Positions 1 through 5,390 of a DNA stretch of 5,391 nucleotides are shown one piece after another. Both the position numbers and the translations under genes were made by a program. The stretch covers positions 1 to 5,391 of the forward strand of contig JALGZU010000394.1 in assembly GCA_025774735.1 (NCBI GenBank), in the 5' to 3' direction. This DNA comes from a candidate division LCP-89 bacterium (lineage in GTDB: Bacteria; Electryoneota; B3-LCP). Position 1 is the first letter of the stretch; every line of letters begins with the position of its first letter. The notes beneath the pieces were generated by a model, which was given only the letters and a program-made list of their open reading frames with translations, had not been told where the DNA came from and did no database searches.

Positions 1-2
1 TA

Positions 3-530
3 GGTCCTATACAGAACTTTGCCATGCCTCCTCTAACGTCTGTCAACAGAGACCGCACGCTGACGATCCCCGCTGGTGCGCCTGCCGGGAATTACTCGCT
101 GAACGGTTACTTCGGCGTTTATAGTCCTCCAACTCACACCATTTACGCCGAATCTCACTTCACGTTTAACAAGACAGCTGATGGTGATGGCGAACCTGTT
201 CTGGAAGAATGGTTTGTCGATACAGGTGAGCCATTCATTACTGAAGCAGGTTGGGATGGAGTACCGGTGGAATACTCGCTGTACCATAATTTCCCCAATC
301 CCTTTAATCCGGTAACCACCATCAGCTTTGGTTTGCCAGAAGCGGGACTCGTTAAGCTTGCTGTCTATGATCTGCAGGGACGCGAGGTTGCGGTTCTGGT
401 GGACAATCATTGCCATGCAGGTATCCAGGAAGTGACCTTCGATGCCTCAAACTTCGCATCCGGCGTTTACCTGTACCGCCTGGAGGCGGGTGATTTCCAT
501 GCCTCCGGGAAGATGGTGCTGATGAAGTGA
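3..530 (+). CDS. C-terminal part of a secreted protein with a type IX sorting domain (5' end outside window)
   Basis: The frame is open from the window edge, so the gene begins upstream and the ATG at 24 is internal; 175 residues are visible. Residues from about 1 to 60 form the end of a beta-rich, Ig-like module (GPIQNFAMPP..., APAGNYSLNGYFGVY) that aligns with the same part of the beta-helix protein downstream (GPINYTAAPN..., APMGVYHFNAYAVI); in both, a DGDG motif closes the module. A linker of about 30 residues follows. The last ~80 residues are a complete sorting domain: NFPNPFNPVTTISFGLPEAG, VYDLQGREVAVLV, EVTFDASNFASGVYLYRLEAG and the final GKMVLMK. In this family the domain directs export through the type IX system and surface attachment or release. 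The visible part does not show what the N-terminal part does. The gene ends in TGA at 528 and has its own terminator at 589-624. It is a paralogue of the next gene at least over the C-terminal third. Confidence 0.9.
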   Translation, partial: GPIQNFAMPPLTSVNRDRTLTIPAGAPAGNYSLNGYFGVYSPPTHTIYAESHFTFNKTADGDGEPVLEEWFVDTGEPFITEAGWDGVPVEYSLYHNFPNPFNPVTTISFGLPEAGLVKLAVYDLQGREVAVLVDNHCHAGIQEVTFDASNFASGVYLYRLEAGDFHASGKMVLMK

Positions 531-597
531 CGACGGCACTTTTTCCGCAAGGAGCTGCGCGACTTTGCGCTGGTTTTAAAGCGTAATCAAAAGGGCG
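531..597 (+). repeat. Post-stop tract shared with the next gene, copy 1
   Basis: Starting immediately after the TGA of the first gene, these 67 bases align without gaps to 3214-3280, which follows the ancestral stop of the second gene. By hand count 57 of 67 positions match. The last 20 bases before the hairpin (AAAGCGTAATCAAAAGGGCG) are nearly all invariant, and the tract ends within the 5' arm of each terminator. It is non-coding here. Common ancestry of the two gene ends is the simplest explanation. Confidence 0.8.
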
Positions 598-624
598 GAC
601 CCGTGTGTCTGCCCTTTTTTTTTT
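589..624 (+). terminator. Rho-independent terminator of the first gene
   Basis: The 12-bp stem AAAAGGGCGGAC (589-600) pairs with GTCTGCCCTTTT (607-618), with one G-T wobble and a 6-nt loop. A run of ten T residues spans 615-624. The hairpin lies 58 nt after the stop codon and separates the two plus-strand genes into independent transcripts. Confidence 0.92.
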
Positions 625-741
625 GAGCGTCAGGTTTCCACTTCGTTCAAGACCGCTAAGGGCAAGGCATGGCGCAACGGAAACAAGGAATGAAGGGAAA
701 GTAAAAGGGGATACAAATCGGAGTTCTATTAGCTTCTCTGG
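625..741. other. Non-coding spacer without a recognisable feature
   Basis: This part of the 387-bp gap between the two plus-strand genes holds no credible reading frame, tRNA or strong hairpin. GTTTCC at 634-639 and GGAAAC at 679-684 could pair but enclose a 39-nt loop, so I give this no weight. The style of the sequence resembles decayed dispersed repeat, but I cannot assign it. Confidence 0.5.
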
Positions 742-781
742 ATTCCTGCGTCCGCAGGTCCGTAGGACTCCTATGGAGAAT
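742..781. repeat. Small multi-hairpin palindromic repeat
   Basis: The outer ends ATTC (742-745) and GAAT (778-781) are complementary. Between them lie three short self-complementary units: CCTGC/GCAGG (745-749, 754-758), GTCC/GGAC (758-761, 765-768) and CTCC/GGAG (768-771, 775-778). The arms share bases at their junctions, so not all can form at once. ATTCCTGCG...CGCAGG...GAATGACA is the style of dispersed intergenic repeats common in many uncultured bacteria. Without the genome, its copy number is unknown. Confidence 0.55.
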
Positions 782-791
782 GACAGTGACT

Positions 792-841
792 GGGAAAATA
801 ATCTCCCTCGGTCACCCTTTAAAAAAGGGGGAAATTTTCCC
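792..841. repeat. Nested foldback repeat upstream of a promoter
   Basis: A perfect 8-bp outer stem, GGGAAAAT (792-799) with ATTTTCCC (834-841), encloses an inner stem CCCTTT (815-820) with AAAGGG (824-829). The core, with its CCCTTTAAAAAAGGGGGAAA stretch, resembles a very widespread family of intergenic repeats whose conceptual translations (SPFKKGG-like) often appear as spurious proteins. It ends 17 bp before the -35 box of the beta-helix gene. It is probably a dispersed repeat; a regulatory hairpin is a less likely alternative. Confidence 0.6.
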
Positions 842-858
842 TCGAAAAAATATACCCC

Positions 859-887
859 TTGACATTTCAGAAATTCTTGTGTATATT
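859..887 (+). promoter_or_regulatory. Sigma-70 type promoter of the beta-helix gene
   Basis: The -35 box TTGACA (859-864) is an exact consensus match. The -10 box TATATT (882-887) has five of six consensus bases, and the spacer is 17 bp. An A run at 845-850 lies upstream and could act as an UP-like element. Transcription would start near 893-895, leaving an untranslated leader of about 24 nt before the GTG at 918. That short leader supports GTG 918 as the start. Confidence 0.8.
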
Positions 888-907
888 GAAGTATATTCAT
901 CTTTCGT

Positions 908-912
908 GGAGG
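908..912 (+). promoter_or_regulatory. Shine-Dalgarno sequence that sets the GTG start
   Basis: GGAGG lies 5 nt before GTG at 918. The upstream in-frame ATG at 780 lies inside repeat DNA and upstream of the promoter. The codons immediately after GTG 918 encode a signal peptide. This therefore decides the start. Confidence 0.85.
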
Positions 913-917
913 TCAAA

Positions 918-3269
918 GTGAAACGGTTGTTCCCACCATTCCTCCTCCTGATTTTCTTCTCCTTCAACTCCATTGACGCTGACACCATCACCGTTTCCGG
1001 GGATGTCTCCGGCACCTGGTCGGCGGATACGGTGCTGGTAACGGGAGAAGCGCTGGTGCCACCCGGAGCGGTTTTGGAAATCCTGCCCGGCGTGGAGGTG
1101 CTGTTCACGGTCTACTGCAAACTGATCGTGCAGGAAAACTCCACCCTTATGGCGGTCGGCACTGAATTAGAACCCATACGCTTCGACGCCTACTATGCCA
1201 GCAACTGGTGGCAAGGTATCCGCTTCACGTTAGCCAACGACACCTCTCGGTTGGAACATTGCATCATCAAGCGGGGTTGGGCGTCCGGTACGGTAGAGAA
1301 CATGGGAGGCGGTCTTCAGCTCATCACCTCCAGCCCAACAATCTACAATTCCATCATCGACAGCTGCAAGGCGGATTTATATGGCGGCGGGATTTACGGC
1401 TACCACTCCAACGCCGCCATTGATAACTGCATCATCAGCCACAATTTCGGCAGTTACGGTGCAGGCGCCATGTTCTTCATTTATAATTCCGCTCCTTCCA
1501 TCACCAACAATGAGATTTCATCCAACTCGTCTAATGGTTGGTGCGGAGGGATCAGGTGTTCCAATTCCAATTCTACCATAACGAACAATACTATCAGCTG
1601 GAATACAGCCAACGATGATGCCGGAGGAATCTATTTCCATTATTCAGATGGAATTTTATCGGGAAATATAATCAGTAATAATTCTTCTGGAGACCGTGGT
1701 GGTGGAATTTTCTGCTATCATTCAAGTCTTTCCATCTTGAATAATAACATTATTAGTAATTATTCTGCTGACGATGGTGGCGGAATAAATGTTGAAATCG
1801 GCTCTTCGCCCATAATTACTGGAAACGTAATAAGCAATAACACATCGAATGATATGGGTGGTGGGATATGCAGTTTTTCCACACCAGCTCTGATCGGTGA
1901 AAATCTCATAATCGGTAATTCGTCCGGTAACAACGGTGGTGGGATTTACTGCTCTAGCCCAAACAACATCATCTCCGGAAATTTCATTTCCGGAAACACG
2001 GCCGGAATGAGCGGCTACGGAGGAGGATTGTATCTTTCGGATTCATACCAGGTTGTCACAGACAATATGTTTGCCTATAATTTCGCAGCCAACGGTGGTG
2101 GAATTTATGCGGTCGTTGATTTTAATGTTAACATAAAAGGAAATTCCGTCGCCTACAATAGTGCCTTGGGACAATGTGGCGGAGCTTATCTGATCGGTAC
2201 CCGTGGAGCTTTCAATAAGAATACTATCCGAGATAACAATAGCACCACTGGCGGAGGATTACATATCCAAAGCGGATCATTCACTTTGACCAGTCTTATC
2301 GTGCGTGGAAACTCAACATTCCAAATCACCGGAGTTACTCAAACAGTAACCTATTCCAACATCGAGGGTGACTATCCCGGCACCGGCAATATCGACGCCG
2401 ATCCGCTCTTTGCCACGGTTGCCCAGCCTTTCTCAGAAATCCTCTGGGGATCGCCCTGCATCGACAGCGGCAATCCCGATCCCATGTTCTTCGATCATGA
2501 CACCACCCGCTCGGACATGGGGGCCTGCTTCTACGATCAGAGCAAGCCCGTCCGCATGCTGGCCACACCTTACGACGCGCCCAATCTCATCCCCGCCGAG
2601 GGCGGCAGTTTCAACCTTAAGCTCACCCTGTCGAACCATACCGCCTCCCAGCAGCCCACGGTGATCTATTGCGACATCACCTTGCCCGGAGGAGGCACTT
2701 ACAGCCCGGTTATCGGCCCCATAAACTACACCGCGGCTCCCAACAGCAACATCAGCCGGATCCGCACACAAAATGTACCAGCCATGGCACCGATGGGCGT
2801 CTATCATTTCAACGCCTATGCAGTGATCGGAGCGGATACGTCCAAGAGCAGCTTTATGTTCGGCAAGCTGGGCGTTTCAGATGGTGATGGTACTGCGGAT
2901 TGGAGCAACCGCGGTGATCCCTTTGAAGGGCCTGTCAGTTACACGAACCTGATCGCAAATCAGCCTTTGCAGTTTTCGCTGGTACAAGCCTTCCCCAATC
3001 CGTTCAATCCGGTGACGACGATACAGTTCAGTCTGCCGGAGGCGTGCAGGGTGAGGTTGGAGGTGTTTGATATCAGCGGGCGATCACAAGGATCGCCCCT
3101 ACAAGGCTGGCGTGAAGCGGGGGATCACGAGGGAACTGGCGTCGGGCGTGTACCTGTACCGCCTGGAAGCGGGGCAGTTTACGGCATCAGGGAAGATGGT
3201 GTTGATGAAGTGACGACGTCACTTTTTCCTCAAAGTGCTTCGCGACTTTGCACAGCTAATAAAGCGTAA
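918..3269 (+). CDS. Secreted right-handed parallel beta-helix protein with a frameshifted type IX sorting domain
   Basis: The 783-residue product starts at GTG. Residues 1-21 form a signal peptide (KR, then a hydrophobic LFPPFLLLIFFSF core, likely cut after IDA). Residues 22-128 match the N-terminal cap of such helices (GTWSADTVLVTG, LEILPGVEVLF, WWQGIRF). Residues 129 to about 480 hold about 13 turns, each with a GGGI/GGGL-like motif and N/S/I-rich strands such as ITNNTISWN. The helix closes with YSNIEGDYPGTGNIDADPLF and SPCIDSGNPDP. Residues ~543-660 form an Ig-like module ending in DGDG. The sorting domain starts at about residue 685 (FPNPFNP at 692). Members of this fold are surface or secreted proteins, often polysaccharide-binding or degrading, but I see no catalytic signature. 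The last 45 residues (739-783) are read out of frame, past the ancestral TGA at 3211, so export and anchoring may be impaired. The helix-coding middle is visibly richer in A/T than the flanks. A sequencing or assembly error is possible for the frameshift. Confidence 0.85.
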   Translation: MKRLFPPFLLLIFFSFNSIDADTITVSGDVSGTWSADTVLVTGEALVPPGAVLEILPGVEVLFTVYCKLIVQENSTLMAVGTELEPIRFDAYYASNWWQGIRFTLANDTSRLEHCIIKRGWASGTVENMGGGLQLITSSPTIYNSIIDSCKADLYGGGIYGYHSNAAIDNCIISHNFGSYGAGAMFFIYNSAPSITNNEISSNSSNGWCGGIRCSNSNSTITNNTISWNTANDDAGGIYFHYSDGILSGNIISNNSSGDRGGGIFCYHSSLSILNNNIISNYSADDGGGINVEIGSSPIITGNVISNNTSNDMGGGICSFSTPALIGENLIIGNSSGNNGGGIYCSSPNNIISGNFISGNTAGMSGYGGGLYLSDSYQVVTDNMFAYNFAANGGGIYAVVDFNVNIKGNSVAYNSALGQCGGAYLIGTRGAFNKNTIRDNNSTTGGGLHIQSGSFTLTSLIVRGNSTFQITGVTQTVTYSNIEGDYPGTGNIDADPLFATVAQPFSEILWGSPCIDSGNPDPMFFDHDTTRSDMGACFYDQSKPVRMLATPYDAPNLIPAEGGSFNLKLTLSNHTASQQPTVIYCDITLPGGGTYSPVIGPINYTAAPNSNISRIRTQNVPAMAPMGVYHFNAYAVIGADTSKSSFMFGKLGVSDGDGTADWSNRGDPFEGPVSYTNLIANQPLQFSLVQAFPNPFNPVTTIQFSLPEACRVRLEVFDISGRSQGSPLQGWREAGDHEGTGVGRVPVPPGSGAVYGIREDGVDEVTTSLFPQSASRLCTANKA
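1302..2340 (+). repeat. Tandem beta-helix coil repeats (protein level)
   Basis: About 13 imperfect coils of roughly 22-30 residues are present. Each carries a GGGI/GGGL or degenerate (GAGA, CGGI, AGGI, CGGA) turn followed by a strand and an Asn-rich turn (ISNNSS, ISSNSS, ISGNTA). The regular Asn and Gly spacing is the ladder pattern of a right-handed parallel beta-helix. The DNA copies are not identical, so this is an old, diverged array and not a recent tandem duplication. Confidence 0.8.
3078..3098. repeat. Palindromic repeat unit inside the sorting-domain coding region
   Basis: The arms GGGCGATC (3078-3085) and GATCGCCC (3091-3098) are perfectly complementary around the 5-nt loop ACAAG; CTACA follows. 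This is the form of a short dispersed palindrome that I recognise from intergenic DNA of many uncultured bacteria. Here it is translated as GRSQGSPLQ in place of the usual GREVATLV-like strand. The segment between the GR and the REAG motif has the same length as in the first gene, so it behaves as a replacement more than a net insertion. Confidence 0.6.
3133..3213 (+). pseudogene. Out-of-frame end of the sorting domain
   Basis: Read from GAA at 3133, these bases encode ELASGVYLYRLEAG, then QFTASGKMVLMK and a TGA stop at 3211. This is nearly the same end as in the first gene (FASGVYLYRLEAG...ASGKMVLMK). The beta-helix gene enters the region in another frame and misses it. Relative to the first gene, 17 nt are missing between the codons for HE (ending at 3131) and LASG (from 3136), which removes most of the VTFDAS-like segment and shifts the frame. 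Perfect conservation of the rest suggests a recent event or a sequence error. Confidence 0.85.
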
Positions 3270-3280
3270 TCAAAAGGGCG
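3214..3280 (+). repeat. Post-stop tract shared with the first gene, copy 2
   Basis: Ungapped partner of 531-597, starting right after the ancestral TGA at 3211-3213. Because of the frameshift, most of it is now translated as the tail TSLFPQSASRLCTANKA. It contains a local hairpin, CACTTT (3220-3225) with AAAGTG (3232-3237), that is not conserved in the other copy. Confidence 0.8.
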
Positions 3281-3307
3281 TCCCGGTGGATCGGGACGCC
3301 TTCTTGA
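3275..3307. terminator. Bidirectional intrinsic terminator between convergent units
   Basis: The 9-bp perfect stem GGCGTCCCG (3277-3285) and CGGGACGCC (3292-3300), with loop GTGGAT, is extended by weaker A-T pairs. On the plus strand TTCTTGATT follows; on the minus strand CCCTTTTGATT follows. It can therefore end the beta-helix transcript and also catch read-through from the minus-strand operon, whose last stop codon is at 3369-3367. A second, weak hairpin (GGCC/GGCC at 3311-3323, then TTTT) adds little. Confidence 0.8.
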
Positions 3308-3366
3308 TTGGGCCAATAGGGCCTTTTATATGAAACCGCATCTGAGGAGGAAGATGCCGATAGGAT

Positions 3367-4578
3367 CTACTTGAAGGTAACCTTTTTAACGTCCTCCCAG
3401 TCGATGTACTCCTCGTCGTTGTCGTCTGAAAAGACCAGGATGCCGTCGTTTTTATTGCTGACGTCCTGGGAGTCTTCCAGCCGCAGTTCTTCGCCGTTGG
3501 TCAGTTTGACGATGCTCGCGTGGCGTCCCTTGCGGGTGATGGACTCGATGTTACCGAAGGGAATGTAGAATTCCATCTCGTCGATGTCGCCGTTGAGGAT
3601 TTCGAAGCCTTCGCTCTCATCCAGGTCGAAGACGATCTTGCCTTTGTACTCGTCGCCGTCCTCGGTCTCTACCGTGCCTTCCAGCCGTTTGGCGGGTTTG
3701 TAGGAGTCATAGGGTTTCCCTGAGTCATCAGCGTCCTCGTAGATGATCTCTTTAAACTCATCCCACTGGACTTCGATCTTGCCGTAACGGTCATCGTGAA
3801 CGTAGATTCCCCGGTTGCTGCTGTTGACGTCGTTCGACCCGCGCAGGTCGAATTCACGGCCGTCCTTCAGGGTGACCCGGCAGGCGCGGCTGCTCAACCG
3901 CTTGATCGAGCGGATGTTGCCGAATTCAATCTCCATGTCTCCCTCATCCGCGTCGCCGTCGAGGACGTCCGTTGAGATGCACTCTTCCGCATCCCACATA
4001 ATGAATCCCTTGAAATCCATTTCGTAGGTTTTGACCGTGCCGCGCAGACGGTAGCCGGGCGTCTTGGCCTTCTTGGGCGTCGGCATGAATTCGATCTTGC
4101 GGATGTCCTTCCATTTCATATTGACCTTGCCCAGATTTTCATCCAGCATGCGCACGGAAATGTTGATGTCACCGCTGCCGGTGAGATCGTATTCCGATCC
4201 GTTCTTCATGTTGACGATGGTTCGCCCGCTGCGTTTCGGCCTGATCGATTCGATGTTGCCGAAGCGGCTGATGAAGAGGTGTTCGGATGCCAGGTCGGTG
4301 TCTAAAGGGATGCCGAGGATGATGATCTGTCTCCCCTTGTGTTCCTTCCTCCGCTCCCTGGGGACATATCGGATCCAGGGGTTGTCATCCTTGCTGGCGT
4401 TGAAGATGTCATCCCAGAAGTACTCCTGCTTTCCCCAGCGCATGGTGCCGGTGTATTCATCGCCGTCCCGGGTGGTGATTTTGCCGTAAATGAAGCCCTG
4501 GTCGCCCGCATTTGCATCCGGCATCATAAGTGCGATGCATGACAGGATCAGGACAGCAGTCATCGTAAGTCGCAGCAT
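3367..4578 (-). CDS. Secreted protein of three tandem ~105-residue repeats, unknown function
   Basis: I do not recognise this 403-residue protein as a named family. Residues 1-24 are a signal peptide (MLRLTMTAVLILSCIALMM, likely cut after ANA). The rest is three copies of one module (about 25-165, 176-280, 297-403). Each copy has a G-x-V/I strand with a D/E-rich turn (GKITTRDGDEYTG, GTVETEDGDEYKG), then FGNIxSI (106, 219, 341), then exactly 20 residues from that F an N/D-G-x-E box (NGSEYDLTGSGDIN, DGREFDLRGSNDVN, NGEELRLEDSQDVS), and finally a V/I-x-W-x-D/E strand (KVNMKWKDIRKIEF, YIDWEDVKKVTF). Copy 1 carries an extra ~34 residues rich in basic side chains. The short strands suggest a small beta-barrel (SH3- or Sm-like), which is inference. 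The start has GGAGG 8 nt upstream (4587-4591). The gene lies 25 nt after the anti-sigma gene and is probably co-transcribed, which suggests an envelope role tied to that regulator. Confidence 0.85.
   Translation of the reverse strand: MLRLTMTAVLILSCIALMMPDANAGDQGFIYGKITTRDGDEYTGTMRWGKQEYFWDDIFNASKDDNPWIRYVPRERRKEHKGRQIIILGIPLDTDLASEHLFISRFGNIESIRPKRSGRTIVNMKNGSEYDLTGSGDINISVRMLDENLGKVNMKWKDIRKIEFMPTPKKAKTPGYRLRGTVKTYEMDFKGFIMWDAEECISTDVLDGDADEGDMEIEFGNIRSIKRLSSRACRVTLKDGREFDLRGSNDVNSSNRGIYVHDDRYGKIEVQWDEFKEIIYEDADDSGKPYDSYKPAKRLEGTVETEDGDEYKGKIVFDLDESEGFEILNGDIDEMEFYIPFGNIESITRKGRHASIVKLTNGEELRLEDSQDVSNKNDGILVFSDDNDEEYIDWEDVKKVTFK
3370..3690 (-). repeat. Repeat module 3 of the secreted repeat protein
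   Basis: Covers residues ~297-403: GTVETEDGDEYKGKIVFD, FGNIESI, KLTNGEELRLEDSQDVS and YIDWEDVKKVTF. It runs to the last residue, so the module boundary coincides with the protein end. Confidence 0.8.
3739..4053 (-). repeat. Repeat module 2 of the secreted repeat protein
   Basis: Covers residues ~176-280: GTVKTYEMDFKGFIMWD, FGNIRSI, LKDGREFDLRGSNDVN and GKIEVQWDEFKEIIY. Its internal spacing matches module 3 to within one residue. The DGDE turn is replaced by YEMD. Confidence 0.8.
4084..4506 (-). repeat. Repeat module 1 of the secreted repeat protein
   Basis: Covers residues ~25-165: GKITTRDGDEYTGTMRW, FGNIESI, MKNGSEYDLTGSGDIN and GKVNMKWKDIRKIEF. An extra segment between the first strand and FGNIESI (about 62-100, with RYVPRERRKEHKGR) makes it longer than the other two and locally basic in an otherwise acidic protein. 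Confidence 0.78.
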
Positions 4579-4603
4579 GGTTGCTACCTCCAGTGCATTT
4601 CTA

Positions 4604-5194
4604 TCAGAATTTGTAGATTTCGTTGTTGTTTGAATCGTCCACCTGCATCATTCGCGGGGACGTACCGGTCTCTTCTTCGGGCGGTTCATAACTGCCTTCT
4701 AAGTAGTCAGCCTGCAGCGTGTGCAGGATAAAGTACATTTTGCGGTGGTATTCCGGATCGGAACTCAACAGTTCCCGGGTGAGGGACAGAAAGCGGTCGT
4801 CGTCCATGCTCCCCCGGTCGCTCGCCAGCATAATGGGAGTATTCTGGTCCATGACCGGGATAGACGGGTTGCGGAGGAAGAATCCCAATCCGAAGAAAAT
4901 CAGCAGAGCGGCCGCGATTGAGGCGATGCGCACGAACCGGGAGTGCAGGGGAATGATTCGAGCCCGGGGCTTCGGAGCGGCAGCTTCCGATATAACCTGC
5001 CACACTTGGGTCGGCAGAGGCGGCGGACACACTTCTGCGTCGATCCGTTCCTGCAACGACTGGAACCGTTTGAACTCCTCCCTGCAGGTGTCGCAAGTGG
5101 ACAAGTGGTTCACCGTGTCGGCCAATTCACTTCCCCTCAGTTCGCCGTCCATCATGGCCGATAGGTTGACTTGATAGTCTTCACATGTCATCAT
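4604..5194 (-). CDS. Zinc-finger transmembrane anti-sigma factor
   Basis: The 196-residue protein is of the usual size for this class. Residues 1-50 form the cytoplasmic ZAS domain: C4, then H30-LST-C34-DT-C37, the HxxxCxxC zinc motif, in the setting CEDYQVNLSAMMDGEL. Such domains bind and hold an ECF sigma factor. A single membrane span lies at about 87-107 (RFVRIASIAAALLIFFGLGFF), after a basic stretch. The ~88-residue outer part is not recognisable; it contains a charged, probably helical stretch (DPEYHRKMYFILHTLQADYL) and an acidic PPEEETGTSP segment. The start is one of two adjacent ATG codons, with GGGAG (5202-5206) 7 nt before the first. The sigma factor gene ends 4 nt upstream, so the pair is translationally close and surely co-transcribed. 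The signal that releases the sigma factor cannot be read from the sequence. Confidence 0.93.
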   Translation of the reverse strand: MMTCEDYQVNLSAMMDGELRGSELADTVNHLSTCDTCREEFKRFQSLQERIDAEVCPPPLPTQVWQVISEAAAPKPRARIIPLHSRFVRIASIAAALLIFFGLGFFLRNPSIPVMDQNTPIMLASDRGSMDDDRFLSLTRELLSSDPEYHRKMYFILHTLQADYLEGSYEPPEEETGTSPRMMQVDDSNNNEIYKF

Positions 5195-5198
5195 CGTA

Positions 5199-5390
5199 TT
5201 ACTCCCGGAATTCGATCAGCTCCGCAGCAATCCTCTTGCGGGCCCGAAAGATGTTGATTTTCACCATTGCCTGTGACCACCCGGTACTCTCCTCGATGTC
5301 CCGGTAGGGCATCTTCTGTATAACCCCCAGCGTGAACGCGGTGCGGTGAGTTTCCGACAGTTCCCCCATCACCTGCTCCAGCTTGCCGTT
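5199..5390 (-). CDS. ECF-type RNA polymerase sigma factor, C-terminal end (5' end outside window)
   Basis: This frame is too close to the window edge to show a start; 63 residues and a TAA stop are visible. They match sigma region 4: LEQVMGELSETHRTAFTLGV, then the helix-turn-helix PYRDIEESTGWSQAMVKINI followed by FRARKRIAAEL. Region 4 reads the -35 element of target promoters and is also the usual contact for ZAS anti-sigma factors. The gene precedes its probable anti-sigma partner by 4 nt, and the partner's ribosome binding site lies inside its last codons. Region 2, and any promoter that would show autoregulation, are outside the window. Confidence 0.9.
   Translation of the reverse strand, partial: NGKLEQVMGELSETHRTAFTLGVIQKMPYRDIEESTGWSQAMVKINIFRARKRIAAELIEFRE

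Noticed and set aside
605..862. Open frame of 85 codons between the two plus-strand genes
   Set aside because: It begins in the loop of the terminator hairpin and runs through both foldback repeats. Its end (SPFKKGG-like) is a known kind of spurious translation of dispersed repeats, and it has no ribosome binding site.
780..917. N-terminal extension of the beta-helix gene to the ATG at 780
   Set aside because: It would be translated from repeat DNA and across the promoter, and it would bury the signal peptide. GTG 918 has GGAGG at the right distance.
1302..2340. CRISPR-like or recent tandem DNA repeat
   Set aside because: The periodicity is at the protein level only; the DNA copies are diverged, without identical units or spacers.
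2433..2807. Minus-strand open frame of 124 codons inside the beta-helix gene
   Set aside because: It overlaps a well-supported domain on the other strand, and its composition is that of a shadow frame.
3119..3132. Programmed ribosomal frameshift restoring the sorting domain
   Set aside because: The only candidate slip site is a short G5 run with no clear stimulatory structure after it. Even after a shift, the VTFDAS-like segment would be absent, so a mutation or sequence error is more likely.
4064..4489. Plus-strand open frame of 141 codons opposite the repeat protein
   Set aside because: It is antisense to a clearly coding gene with signal peptide and conserved repeats; it has no recognisable domain or ribosome binding site.
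4528..4548. Possible lipoprotein cysteine (C14, LSC) in the secreted repeat protein
   Set aside because: The -2 position is Leu, the hydrophobic stretch before it is too short, and an ordinary ANA cleavage site follows at residue 24.
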